Shown here piece after piece: positions 1-7,630 of a stretch of 14,203 bases of DNA. The stretch is taken from positions 1 through 14,203 of the forward strand of contig JBKCGZ010000206.1 of NCBI GenBank assembly GCA_046303115.1. The letters are read 5' to 3'. The notes under the pieces were generated by a model, which saw only the letters and a list, made by a program, of their open reading frames with translations, was not told where the DNA came from and ran no database searches. Source of the stretch: CAINEC01 sp046303115. Its GTDB lineage: Bacteria; Bacteroidota; Bacteroidia; AKYH767-A; OLB10. Positions within the stretch are counted from its first letter, which is position 1; every line of letters starts with the position of its first letter. Position numbers and translations under genes: made by a program.

Positions 1-21
1 TCTTGTAATTAAAAAAATGTT

Positions 22-29
22 TACTTTAG
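22..29 (+). promoter_or_regulatory. Possible degenerate Bacteroidota -7 element
   Basis: The octamer TACTTTAG matches TAnnTTTG at all fixed positions but one, and ends six bases before the ATG at 36. No correctly spaced -33 TTG is visible in the few bases available, so this is a weak candidate. Read-through from a gene to the left of the window is equally possible. Confidence 0.25.
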
Positions 30-35
30 ATTATT

Positions 36-1016
36 ATGTTAGTTCGGATATTCAGATCAACTCAGTTTTACCCAATTGCGCTAATTGTCTTATTTTCAAT
101 AGTTATCAATATTGTTTTTGGTGTAATCAGGGAGCCGCAAATTGGAGTTAGTGGGACTATTTTCTTCCAAGATCTTACAAATTGGGTTAATGGATTAAAC
201 CAATGGTTAGTAGGTACGATCGTTTTTGTTTTACTAACCAGCCAGGCTTTACACTTAAATTATACCCTGAACAAGCATGAAATCTTTTTTAAGCAGTCGT
301 GGTTGCCAGCATTATTTTACCTGATTTTGTCAACACAATTCGAGGTTTTTTTACAGTTTTCGCCTCTTCTATTTATAAATTCTATTTTCATTTTTGTGCT
401 CGACAAAATATTCTCCTTGTACAAAAATCAAAAAACATTAGGCGCAACCTTCGATGCCGCACTATTAATTGCTTTAGTTGCCTTGTTATATGCGCCATCG
501 ATATTCTTTGTCTTGCTCTTTTTTATTGGAGTTGCAATTTTAAAATCGATTAACTGGAGAGATCTTTCTATTGGAATTATTGGATTAATCGTTCCATTAT
601 TATTATTGGCCGTATTTTATTTTTTAAATGGAAGGTTGATGGATTTCATAAATCAATTTAAAAATAGTTTTACAACAACCTTTATTCTCTCGAATTTTAA
701 TCTTACAAAACAACTTCCATCGGTGTTAATGATAGCTGTAGTTTTTATTTTGTCCTTAATGAAAATAAGAAACAATTATTTGAAGAATGTCACTAAGTCG
801 AGATTGTGCCAGCAAATACTTTTATTGTTTGCACTTGTTAGTATTCTAACAATACCATTTACATTGCATATAGGAATTCAATGTTATATGCTTTTAATAA
901 TTCCTTTTTCATCCATTATAGCCTATTACTTTTTGGATGGTAAAAAAATATTTTACCAAGAATTACTTCTTTGGATAATTATCGCAAACTGGGTCTACAG
1001 CAATTTTATTATTTAG
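36..1016 (+). CDS. Polytopic inner-membrane protein, DUF6427-like
   Basis: A 326-residue protein that is hydrophobic almost throughout, with about ten likely membrane helices (for example around residues 14-30, 59-75, 90-108, 140-170, 178-198, 230-245, 258-276, 282-300 and 308-325). The short N-terminus beginning MLVRIFRS resembles the start of the DUF6427 family of Bacteroidota membrane proteins, which have no established biochemical role. I assign the family from the overall pattern and recollection, not from a catalytic motif, and I see no conserved charged motif that would suggest a substrate. The ATG at 36 gives the family-like N-terminus; an ATG at 17 is in another frame and does not stay open. 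The TAG stop lies inside the 3' end of the convergent metallopeptidase gene, an 8-base overlap. Confident that it is a real membrane protein gene, less so about the family. Confidence 0.8.
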   Translation: MLVRIFRSTQFYPIALIVLFSIVINIVFGVIREPQIGVSGTIFFQDLTNWVNGLNQWLVGTIVFVLLTSQALHLNYTLNKHEIFFKQSWLPALFYLILSTQFEVFLQFSPLLFINSIFIFVLDKIFSLYKNQKTLGATFDAALLIALVALLYAPSIFFVLLFFIGVAILKSINWRDLSIGIIGLIVPLLLLAVFYFLNGRLMDFINQFKNSFTTTFILSNFNLTKQLPSVLMIAVVFILSLMKIRNNYLKNVTKSRLCQQILLLFALVSILTIPFTLHIGIQCYMLLIIPFSSIIAYYFLDGKKIFYQELLLWIIIANWVYSNFII

Positions 1017-3594
1017 AAAATTTGAAATAAGTTTTATAATAAAATTTCAAATCTTCATTTGTTTCATTCTCGATAAGTTGATTTCCCGCCTGATTAATTG
1101 ACTCAAGCTCTCTACTTATTCTTTCTTTTTCAACTGTTGAGTTATCAAATAATCCATCTAATTTACTTTTGGCAGAATACAATCCTTGAATGCAGAACAT
1201 TCTGATATATTTATCTTTTGTTCCGTTACCTATCTCGATAAATCGCTTTGTAAATAATTTGATGGTTGAAAAATCTTCTTGATTTTTCAAGTAGGTGTTT
1301 ACCGTATTTAATGAACCATAACTTACATCACCACTTATCGACTTTAACATAAATTCTGCTGCCCTTGCATCGCCATGCTTCGAGTAAAAGTTTGCAGCTA
1401 TTTTTACAATGTTCTCATCAGTACTATTTTCAAAAGGCTTTACTTTTTTCAATGCCTCTTTCATATCATTACTTGAAATCCCTTCAATACTTGCAGCGAT
1501 AACATTGTAAGAACTATCATTACACAGGGCGTTTAATGTAGCGTATACTTTTCCGTTTAATGATAATGCAGATAATTTCGATATCGCATTTACCCTAACA
1601 GCTGAATTAATTTTTGTGTCGTTAGCAATTTTTATTAGTTCCTCACCAATAGATGAAGAGTCCGCAGTTGCTAATAAAGGATCAATGTTAGATAAAGCGA
1701 ATGACCTGATTTTTTTGTTTTTATCATTGATTGCTTTGGTGAATACTGTTGCAATGTTTTCATTCCACGTAAGCGTATTCAAGTGCTCAAGAGCTTCTTT
1801 TTTATCAAGGTAAAGTGGCGCGTTATTAAACAACGCAATCCATTCTTCTTCGGAATGCTCATCTGTTTTTGAGCAGGTTAACATTTTTTCCGAATCAAAA
1901 TTTACAACTAATGGTTTTGATGGAAAACGAAAACTAAACGTTTGTGTTTTTTCAGTAATAACAATTCGTTCCGTGTTTTTTGTTCCTGCAAAGTAAAAGT
2001 CGACATTCACTGGAAGTTTGTACAATGGCGTAGTATTTAAATCTTGTAATTGCTCAACGGTAATCTGTTGAGTCATTGTTGCTGCATCCCAATTGTATTT
2101 AATAGATAGTGTTGGGTGTCCTTGATTTAAAAACCACTGATTAAAAAACCAGTTTAGGTCTTCACCAGTTACTTCTTCAAATGCTAGACGTAAGTCGTGC
2201 ACTTCAGCACTCTTGAACGAATTATTTTTAAGATATAATTGTAATCCTGCGAAGAAAGCATCATCACCTAAATGTTTTCTAAGCATATGCAGAATAGTTC
2301 CTCCCTTTGCATACGAATGTCGATCGAACATATCTTCTCTGTTTTCATAATAAAAACGAATAAGATGTTCTTGTTTCATTTTCGATTCGTCAAGGTAACT
2401 TTTCAAATCGCTTTCTAAACCGATGTCGGCGATATCGCGACCATACTTGTATTCATTCCATAAGTATTCTCCATAAGTTGCAAACGATTCGTTTAATGGT
2501 AAATTCGACCACGACTCACACGTTGCTAAGTCGCCAAACCAATGATGAAATAATTCATGTGAAACAATGTCTTCATTATTTCTATCAATCATCTCTCTCG
2601 CTGTTTGTTGAACAAATTCCCCATGAATAGTAGCAGATGTATTTTCCATTGCCCCACTCACATAATCGCGCACAACTACCTGACTGTATTTTGGCCATGC
2701 ATAATCTACTCCCATTTTTTTCGAAAAGAATTCCATCATTTCAGGAGTATTTCCAAAGATTGCTCTAGCATCAATTTCGTACTTTGGTTCAACATAATAA
2801 TTTACTTCACGATCTCGCCATTTATCTTTTACAATAGCAAATTCACCGATTGCCATCATGAACAAATAAGGCGCATGTGGCAAATCCATTTTCCAACAAT
2901 CAGTACGCATATTATTAGCAAGTGGGATGCTTTTAACTAATAAACCATTTGAAAGTGTTTTGAAATTATTTGCTACCGTAATATTTAATTCTTGCGTTGT
3001 TTTTTGATTGGGAACATCTATTGTTGGGAACCATACTGAATTACTCTGCGTTTCTCCTTGTGTCCAAATTTGTTTTGGCTTATCTTTTTCTTTTCCATCA
3101 GCATTTATAAAATATAAACCTTTGTCACTGCTGATTGCATCACTACCACCTACCTTTGATAACTCATCAGGCTTTGCAATGTAATTGATATAGACTGTTA
3201 TTTTCTCCTCTCGTGTTAGTTCCTTTCCAAGGTTTATTGTGATAGTATCATTGCCATAACTATAGTTTAAATTTAATGTATCCTTGTTATTGATGCTAGC
3301 AACACGCTTAATTTCCATGCCTCTTGCATCTAAGTAAATTGTAGTTGCAGGATAAAAATGAGGCTTCATGGTTATAGTCGCTTCTCCCATCAAATAATGC
3401 TTATCCCAATCAAAGCTTACATCTAGTTTGGTATGTATTAAGTCAAACGACTTAGTAACACTAGCGCGATAATCACTTGCAGGAACAGTAACGGTTACCT
3501 CATCTAATTCATTTGTAATTATAGTTTCAGCAGCTTGCTTTTGCGACTTACAAGCGATGATAAATAAAAGGGAAATTATGGCTAACTTTTTCAT
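1009..3594 (-). CDS. M1 family zinc metallopeptidase (aminopeptidase N-like), lipoprotein
   Basis: An 861-residue M1 aminopeptidase, expected to remove N-terminal residues from peptides. The N-terminus is a lipoprotein signal with lipobox IIAC and lipidation at Cys15, so it is probably membrane-anchored outside the cytoplasm. The M1 hallmarks are all intact: the substrate-binding GAMEN motif at 314-318; zinc motif HELFH at 346-350, giving ligands His346 and His350 with catalytic Glu347; third ligand Glu369 in NESFATYGE; and transition-state Tyr428 in the HSYAKGG segment. An N-terminal beta domain (about 50-255) precedes the catalytic domain (about 260-490). After a short beta domain, residues about 585-860 are helical and repeat-like, as in the HEAT/ARM-like C-terminal domain of larger M1 enzymes. 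Its own -7-like element lies just upstream. The 3' end overlaps the convergent membrane-protein gene by 8 bases. The family call is secure; the peptide specificity is not readable. Confidence 0.96.
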   Translation of the reverse strand: MKKLAIISLLFIIACKSQKQAAETIITNELDEVTVTVPASDYRASVTKSFDLIHTKLDVSFDWDKHYLMGEATITMKPHFYPATTIYLDARGMEIKRVASINNKDTLNLNYSYGNDTITINLGKELTREEKITVYINYIAKPDELSKVGGSDAISSDKGLYFINADGKEKDKPKQIWTQGETQSNSVWFPTIDVPNQKTTQELNITVANNFKTLSNGLLVKSIPLANNMRTDCWKMDLPHAPYLFMMAIGEFAIVKDKWRDREVNYYVEPKYEIDARAIFGNTPEMMEFFSKKMGVDYAWPKYSQVVVRDYVSGAMENTSATIHGEFVQQTAREMIDRNNEDIVSHELFHHWFGDLATCESWSNLPLNESFATYGEYLWNEYKYGRDIADIGLESDLKSYLDESKMKQEHLIRFYYENREDMFDRHSYAKGGTILHMLRKHLGDDAFFAGLQLYLKNNSFKSAEVHDLRLAFEEVTGEDLNWFFNQWFLNQGHPTLSIKYNWDAATMTQQITVEQLQDLNTTPLYKLPVNVDFYFAGTKNTERIVITEKTQTFSFRFPSKPLVVNFDSEKMLTCSKTDEHSEEEWIALFNNAPLYLDKKEALEHLNTLTWNENIATVFTKAINDKNKKIRSFALSNIDPLLATADSSSIGEELIKIANDTKINSAVRVNAISKLSALSLNGKVYATLNALCNDSSYNVIAASIEGISSNDMKEALKKVKPFENSTDENIVKIAANFYSKHGDARAAEFMLKSISGDVSYGSLNTVNTYLKNQEDFSTIKLFTKRFIEIGNGTKDKYIRMFCIQGLYSAKSKLDGLFDNSTVEKERISRELESINQAGNQLIENETNEDLKFYYKTYFKFSK

Positions 3595-3607
3595 AAATTG
3601 TTTTTTT

Positions 3608-3615
3608 CAAAAATA
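3608..3615 (-). promoter_or_regulatory. Bacteroidota -7 promoter element for the M1 peptidase gene
   Basis: On the minus strand the octamer TATTTTTG matches TAnnTTTG exactly and ends 13 bases before the ATG at 3594, implying a very short leader. No clear TTG is seen at the expected -33 spacing. It lies downstream of the tonB terminator, consistent with an independent transcript. Confidence 0.55.
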
Positions 3616-3645
3616 GATAATTATGACATGTGAAAATGGTAAGCA

Positions 3646-3672
3646 TAAAAAAACGGATTGTTACATCCGTTA
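3646..3672 (-). terminator. Intrinsic terminator of the tonB-like gene
   Basis: Bases 3652-3658 (AACGGAT) pair perfectly with 3665-3671 (ATCCGTT) around a six-base loop. Read on the minus strand, the hairpin is followed directly by a run of T (complement of the A run at 3647-3653), giving a stem plus U-tract about 23 bases after the tonB stop. There is no equivalent T-run on the plus side, so it is directional and separates tonB from the downstream M1 gene. Confidence 0.8.
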
Positions 3673-3694
3673 AACTTAAAAGCACATTAAAAAC

Positions 3695-4510
3695 TTATCG
3701 TAATGTGAATCGAATTGGCAAGACATATTCCACATTAACCGTTTGCCCATTCATTTTACCTGGCGACCATGTGGGCATTTTTTGAATTACCCTGATAGCT
3801 TCTTCTTCACAACCAAAGCCAATACCTCTTTTTATTGTAGGATTGGAGATGTTTCCTTCTTTATCTACAACAAAGGAAATTAATACCGTGCCTTGAGCCT
3901 CAGCGTCTTTTGCTCGCTCTGGGTATTTAAGATTGTTACCAAGAAACTTCATCATTTCACTTTCTCCTCCTGGAAATGCAGGCATTACTTCAACCCAGCC
4001 ATGAAAAACAAAATTGTTGTTCGTGTTATTATTATTTCCTGTTTCTCCGTTATTACCAGGACTTTTACTAGTTGTGTCAACATGGGTAGTTGTTAAACCT
4101 GTATTTACGTTTAGTAATTCATTTTGCGTACGAGTAGTATCTGTGGTAGTATGATTAACAACAATAGGAATAATATCTCGCACAGTGCTGGCATCGGGTT
4201 GCTGCTGATTGTTTTCTGGTTGTTTGGGTTCTTCAGGTTGTACAGGTGTTTCTGGCGTTACCATTTCAACCACTATTTCTTTATCGCCTAATTGATGTTC
4301 TACAGGAGAAGTAAAAAAGTAGTTTTTGATGATCGGTATAACAGATAATGTTACAATTGAGAGCATTGTAATAATAAATGCACGCACAATTGTTTGGTCA
4401 TAGTCTCTACGCAATACATATGCACCATAATTTTGATTTCGATTGGCAAATACCGTTGAGAGTCTTGCATCTGAGCTAGGACTTTCCCAATTATTTTTAA
4501 ATAGATTCAT
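3695..4510 (-). CDS. TonB-type energy transducer, single-pass inner-membrane protein
   Basis: A 271-residue TonB family protein, expected to carry proton-motive force from an ExbB/ExbD motor to outer-membrane TonB-dependent receptors. The cytoplasmic N-terminus carries the segment NYGAYVLRRDYD (27-38), which I recognise from Bacteroidota TonB proteins. One membrane helix follows (about 41-62). The periplasmic linker is rich in Pro, Glu and Gln at 85-106 and contains an Asn-rich stretch at 153-166. The C-terminal TonB domain (about 172-271) has the Bacteroidota signature VMPAFPGGE at 175-183, the LKYPERAKD segment, GTVLISFVVDKEGN, and a C-terminal strand ending PIRFTLR. ATG at 4510; upstream sequence shows no clear -7 box on this strand. 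A terminator follows the stop. No exbB, exbD or receptor gene lies in the window, so its client is unknown. Confidence 0.93.
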   Translation of the reverse strand: MNLFKNNWESPSSDARLSTVFANRNQNYGAYVLRRDYDQTIVRAFIITMLSIVTLSVIPIIKNYFFTSPVEHQLGDKEIVVEMVTPETPVQPEEPKQPENNQQQPDASTVRDIIPIVVNHTTTDTTRTQNELLNVNTGLTTTHVDTTSKSPGNNGETGNNNNTNNNFVFHGWVEVMPAFPGGESEMMKFLGNNLKYPERAKDAEAQGTVLISFVVDKEGNISNPTIKRGIGFGCEEEAIRVIQKMPTWSPGKMNGQTVNVEYVLPIRFTLR

Positions 4511-4613
4511 AATTAATTGTTGTTGGTTACTATTTAAACGCAGTCTGTTTTATGATTATTCTTAAAGCATTTCAGGTAAAGTCATAAATATGTCATAACT
4601 ATCTACGATAATT

Positions 4614-4645
4614 TTGGAAAGCATTTTAATGTTTTCGTATTTTTG
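4614..4645 (+). promoter_or_regulatory. Bacteroidota promoter (-33 TTG and -7 TATTTTTG) for the cytochrome-b-like/hflX pair
   Basis: TTG at 4614-4616 and TATTTTTG at 4638-4645 are separated by 21 bases, matching the TTG-N19-21-TAnnTTTG arrangement of the Bacteroidota primary sigma factor. The start codon is at 4666, leaving a leader of roughly 15 bases. A second exact -7 match, TAATTTTG, at 4609-4616 overlaps the TTG. The -7 box also sits between GTTTTC (4631-4636) and GAAAAC (4645-4650), a short inverted repeat. Confidence 0.6.
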
Positions 4646-4665
4646 AAAACTAAACCACAAAAACT

Positions 4666-5118
4666 ATGGACTTCATTATTAAACTTCATTCATTCTTACG
4701 TTGGGCATTATTGCTTTTAATGGTCGTATCAATTGTAAAGGCGGCAATGAATTTGTCGGGGAAAAATCCGTATACACCTAATGATAGAAAGCGTACCCTA
4801 TTTACAATGATTGCAGCTCATTTACAATTGGTGATTGGAGTTGTTTTGTATGTATCAAAAGGATGGTCATCGCAATTTAGTAACATGGCTGTTGCAATGA
4901 AAAATCCGGTAACTCGCTTTTGGACAGTTGAACATATTACAATGATGATTATGGCCATCGTTTTTATCACAATCGGTAATATTCGTTCTAAAAAGATGGA
5001 TACGGATGCTGGTAAATACAAGCAAATTTTAATTTGGTTCGGTTTAGCATTATTAGTAATAATTGCAGCAATGCCTTGGCCTTTTCGCGTAGATGGTATT
5101 GGACGTGGTTGGTTTTAA
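4666..5118 (+). CDS. Small four-helix membrane protein, cytochrome-b-like
   Basis: A 150-residue integral membrane protein with four predicted helices (about 9-27, 45-63, 88-105, 119-137). Histidines at positions 8, 52 and 90 lie at or near the ends of the first three helices, each in a well-formed context (LHSFLRW, AHLQLVIG, VEHITMM). Similar small Bacteroidota proteins are often labelled cytochrome B in databases. The histidines would suit haem or metal ligands, but I see no CXXCH motif, and haem binding here is inference. The C-terminus, rich in Pro and Gly (MPWPFR ... GIGRGWF), is distinctive. The ATG at 4666 is preceded by a good promoter. hflX follows after only 21 bases and has no evident promoter of its own, so the two are probably co-transcribed. 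I do not know its function. Confidence 0.85.
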   Translation: MDFIIKLHSFLRWALLLLMVVSIVKAAMNLSGKNPYTPNDRKRTLFTMIAAHLQLVIGVVLYVSKGWSSQFSNMAVAMKNPVTRFWTVEHITMMIMAIVFITIGNIRSKKMDTDAGKYKQILIWFGLALLVIIAAMPWPFRVDGIGRGWF

Positions 5119-5123
5119 TATTT

Positions 5124-5129
5124 GAGGAG
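5124..5129 (+). promoter_or_regulatory. hflX: Shine-Dalgarno sequence that fixes the hflX TTG start
   Basis: GAGGAG at 5124-5129 lies ten bases before the TTG at 5140. An in-frame TAA at 5134-5136 rules out any earlier start, and the family-typical N-terminus begins right after the TTG. Other genes in the window mostly lack such a purine-rich site. Confidence 0.6.
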
Positions 5130-5139
5130 AAAATAAAAA

Positions 5140-6348
5140 TTGATATCTACAGCACCGATTACCGAACGTGTAATACTCGTTGGATTAATAACCCGATTTC
5201 AAGATGCCGAAAAGGTAAATGAATACCTTGATGAGCTCGCTTTTCTTTCTGAAACGGCTGGCGCTACTACGGTAAAGCGATTTATTCAAAGATTAGATTC
5301 GCCCGATACGAGAACTTTTGTTGGGAAGGGAAAACTAGAAGAGATCATTGCTTTTATCAAAGCGAATGATATTCAAATAGCCATTTTTGATGATGAGCTC
5401 ACTCCATCACAACTCAAGAATATTGAAAGAGTTATAGGCTGTAGAGTATTAGACAGAACAACATTAATCCTCGACATATTTGCAAAGCGAGCACGAACAG
5501 CCCAGGCAAAAACACAAGTAGAATTAGCACAGTATAAGTATTTGCTTCCTCGATTAACTCGTATGTGGACCCATCTCGAGAAGCAGCGTGGAGGCATTGG
5601 GATGCGTGGTCCTGGAGAAACAGAAATTGAAACGGATCGAAGGGTAATTAGAGATAAGTTAAGTAAACTACGGGAACGCCTAGCCGATATTGATAAGCAG
5701 AATTCTACACAGCGAAAAAGAAGGGGAGAGATTGTGCGTGTTGCCTTGGTAGGTTATACCAATGTTGGGAAGAGTACTATCATGAATGTGTTAAGCAAGA
5801 GTGATGTTTTTGCTGAGAATAAATTATTCGCAACGCTTGATACAACCGTTCGAAAGGTAGTTTTGGATACTGTTCCATTTTTATTGTCAGATACTGTTGG
5901 ATTCATACGTAAGTTGCCACATGATTTAGTGGAATCATTTAAGTCGACGTTGGATGAGGTAAGAGAGGCAGACATACTTATTCACGTTGTAGATATTTCT
6001 CATAATAATTTCGAAGAGCATATTCGTGTAGTAAACGAAACGCTGGCTGATATTGGCGCTATTGATAAACCAATTTTAATGGTGTTTAATAAAATTGATG
6101 CTTATCGTTTTGTGCCTAAGGAAGAAGATGATTTAACTCCACTCACCAAAGAAAATATTTCACTAGAAGAGTTTAAGTCGTTATGGGTTGCAAAAGAAAA
6201 TTTGACTTCTGTTTTTATCTCTGCACTTAATAAAAATAATATTCAAGAGTTTCGCGCAATACTCTCTGGATTGGTTAAGCAAATGCACTACAAGCGTTAT
6301 CCAAACAATCTGAATTTTCAGATGGAAGATTACGGTGATATCAATTAA
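5140..6348 (+). CDS. hflX: HflX, ribosome-associated GTPase
   Basis: A 402-residue HflX, a GTPase that binds the 50S subunit and in studied bacteria splits stalled or stressed 70S ribosomes. The N-terminal HflX domain (about 10-100) contains the family segment RTFVGKGKLEEI (58-69). A middle segment includes LDRTTLILDIFAKRA and the glycine-rich GGIGMRGPGETEIETDRR (151-168), followed by a charged coiled-coil linker. The GTPase domain has G1 GYTNVGKST (205-213), G2 ATLDTTVR (231-238), G3 DTVGF (251-255), G4 NKID (317-320) and a G5-like SAL (361-363). The start is TTG: the frame is closed immediately upstream and a GAGGAG site is correctly placed. It sits 21 bases after the cytochrome-b-like gene, probably in one transcript. 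Length is normal for the family (about 400-430), and every key motif is intact. Confidence 0.97.
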   Translation: MISTAPITERVILVGLITRFQDAEKVNEYLDELAFLSETAGATTVKRFIQRLDSPDTRTFVGKGKLEEIIAFIKANDIQIAIFDDELTPSQLKNIERVIGCRVLDRTTLILDIFAKRARTAQAKTQVELAQYKYLLPRLTRMWTHLEKQRGGIGMRGPGETEIETDRRVIRDKLSKLRERLADIDKQNSTQRKRRGEIVRVALVGYTNVGKSTIMNVLSKSDVFAENKLFATLDTTVRKVVLDTVPFLLSDTVGFIRKLPHDLVESFKSTLDEVREADILIHVVDISHNNFEEHIRVVNETLADIGAIDKPILMVFNKIDAYRFVPKEEDDLTPLTKENISLEEFKSLWVAKENLTSVFISALNKNNIQEFRAILSGLVKQMHYKRYPNNLNFQMEDYGDIN

Positions 6349-6374
6349 ACGATTGTAAATACTTGTTGTCGTTT
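6347..6374 (+). terminator. Weak hairpin downstream of hflX
   Basis: AAACGA (6347-6352) can pair with TCGTTT (6369-6374) across a 16-base loop directly after the hflX stop codon. The stem is short and the following T-run is poor, so it may only attenuate read-through into comF or have no function. It overlaps the region where the -33 element of the comF promoter would lie. Confidence 0.25.
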
Positions 6375-6392
6375 ATTCAGCATTGTCGCGAT

Positions 6393-6400
6393 TAATTTTG
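6393..6400 (+). promoter_or_regulatory. Bacteroidota -7 element of the comF-family gene
   Basis: TAATTTTG is an exact TAnnTTTG match and ends only four bases before the ATG at 6405. TTG triplets at 6363-6365 and 6366-6368 are candidate -33 elements, but the spacing to the -7 box (24 bases or more) is slightly long. The geometry predicts a transcript with little or no leader. Confidence 0.55.
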
Positions 6401-6404
6401 CGAA

Positions 6405-7106
6405 ATGTTTCGAATAATCAAGACGTATTTATTAGATGCATTTGCCATCTTTTATCCTTCTATTTGCTTTTCTTGCGGAGAGCTTTTATTCAAAGGAGAA
6501 AATATCATTTGTACCAAATGTATTGTCGGTTTACCTCGAACAAATTTCCATCGTTTTCAGAATAATAAAATGGAAAAACAATTTTGGGGAAAGGTAATGG
6601 TAGAGTATGCATTTGCATTTTTTTATTTTCAAAAAAGAGGGAAAGTGCAACGCTTGCTCCATTCGCTTAAATACAGAAAAAATCCAGAGGTAGGTGTTAA
6701 GTTAGGGTCATTGTATGCCGCAGAGTTACAATCCGAAAATAAATTATCCAACATTGATTTTATTATTGCCATTCCTCTTCATAAGCAAAAAATGAAAATA
6801 AGAGGCTATAATCAGTCGCTCTGTTTTGCAGAGGGTATAGCCCAACAATTGAATAAACCTGTTTTGAAAAATCATTTACGAAGAGTTAAAAATAATTCAA
6901 CGCAGACGAAAAAATCACGATTTGAGCGATTTAAAAATGTGGCTACTGTTTTTAAAGTTATTAAGCAGGACGAATTTAAAAACAAGCATATTTTATTGGT
7001 AGATGATGTCATGACTACAGGTAGTACGTTGGCAGCCTGCGTTCAACTATTTAATAAGATTGAAGGATGCAAGGTGACAATAGCTACAATCGCTTATGCA
7101 GAATAG
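6405..7106 (+). CDS. ComF family phosphoribosyltransferase-like protein
   Basis: A 233-residue cytoplasmic ComF family protein. An N-terminal zinc-ribbon-like module has two CxxC pairs, Cys21/Cys24 and Cys36/Cys39. A double-psi segment of the phosphoribosyltransferase fold follows, with IAIPLHKQKMKIRGYNQS (121-138) and the PRPP-binding signature LLVDDVMTTGST (197-208), both with the expected acidic pair and TTGST loop. In transformable bacteria ComF proteins support single-strand DNA handling during uptake. Most Bacteroidota carry a homologue whose substrate is unknown, so no competence role can be claimed here. The ATG at 6405 lies just after an exact -7 box. The sulfoxide reductase gene begins 23 bases after the stop. 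Family confidence is high, function low. Confidence 0.93.
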   Translation: MFRIIKTYLLDAFAIFYPSICFSCGELLFKGENIICTKCIVGLPRTNFHRFQNNKMEKQFWGKVMVEYAFAFFYFQKRGKVQRLLHSLKYRKNPEVGVKLGSLYAAELQSENKLSNIDFIIAIPLHKQKMKIRGYNQSLCFAEGIAQQLNKPVLKNHLRRVKNNSTQTKKSRFERFKNVATVFKVIKQDEFKNKHILLVDDVMTTGSTLAACVQLFNKIEGCKVTIATIAYAE

Positions 7107-7116
7107 TAAAGATTAA

Positions 7117-7124
7117 TATCTTTG
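7117..7124 (+). promoter_or_regulatory. Bacteroidota -7 element of the fRMsr gene
   Basis: TATCTTTG is an exact TAnnTTTG match between the comF stop and the ATG at 7130, with five bases before the start codon. No TTG is seen at the standard -33 distance. It supports both an internal promoter for the fRMsr-lipoprotein-RidA run and the choice of 7130 as the start. Confidence 0.5.
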
Positions 7125-7129
7125 CATCA

Positions 7130-7630
7130 ATGGCGGAAGAACTAATTATAGCATCTAAAGAACTTGGTAAAGAGGAACAATATAAAGTGATGTTGCCTCA
7201 GGTGGAAGCATTAGTAAAAGGTGAAACTGATTTTATTGCGAACATTTCAAATATTCTTGCCATCATTAAAAGTACTTTTAATCATTTATGGGTAGGTGTT
7301 TACTTCGTGAAAGCGGAAGAGTTGGTACTTGGGCCTTTTCAAGGACCTGTTGCTTGTACGCGTATATTTTATGGTAAGGGTGTTTGCGGGAAAGCATGGA
7401 TGGAAGGTCGCGTGATAATTGTTCCGAATGTAGATGAATTCCCAGGACATATTGCATGCAGCTCCTTATCAAAATCAGAAATCGTGTTGCCAGTTATTGT
7501 TGATGATCGAGTAAGAATGGTATTAGATATCGATAGTGACGCATTAAACTCATTTGATGAAATTGATGCTGTTTATTTATCGAAGGTGATTTCAATAATT
7601 CAAACATTGTATAAAGAATCGTTTGCATGA
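7130..7630 (+). CDS. msrC: Free methionine-(R)-sulfoxide reductase (GAF-domain fRMsr)
   Basis: A 166-residue single-GAF-domain protein matching fRMsr, which reduces free L-methionine-(R)-sulfoxide to methionine in the cytoplasm with thioredoxin-type recycling. The three family cysteines are present at 76, 86 and 110, with the same 10 and 24 residue spacings as Cys84, Cys94 and Cys118 of the E. coli enzyme. They lie in the contexts GPFQGPVACTRI, GKGVCGKA and FPGHIACSS. The SEIVLPV segment (116-122) and LDIDS (132-136) complete the active-site signature. The frame is open back to 7067 inside comF, but that extension is not family-like and would contain the -7 box, so I start at the ATG at 7130. 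The stop overlaps the next start as ATGA. The enzyme assignment rests on a motif-level match recalled from the E. coli protein. Confidence 0.92.
   Translation: MAEELIIASKELGKEEQYKVMLPQVEALVKGETDFIANISNILAIIKSTFNHLWVGVYFVKAEELVLGPFQGPVACTRIFYGKGVCGKAWMEGRVIIVPNVDEFPGHIACSSLSKSEIVLPVIVDDRVRMVLDIDSDALNSFDEIDAVYLSKVISIIQTLYKESFA

Noticed and set aside
2605..2940. 111-codon plus-strand open frame
   Set aside because: It is antisense to the conserved catalytic region of the M1 peptidase, whose motifs are intact in the other strand.
6383..6565. 60-codon open frame overlapping the start of comF
   Set aside because: Out of frame with comF, starts inside its promoter and has no recognisable features.
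7067..7129. Longer N-terminus for the fRMsr protein
   Set aside because: The extra 21 codons overlap comF, do not resemble the family and contain the -7 box; the ATG at 7130 fits better.
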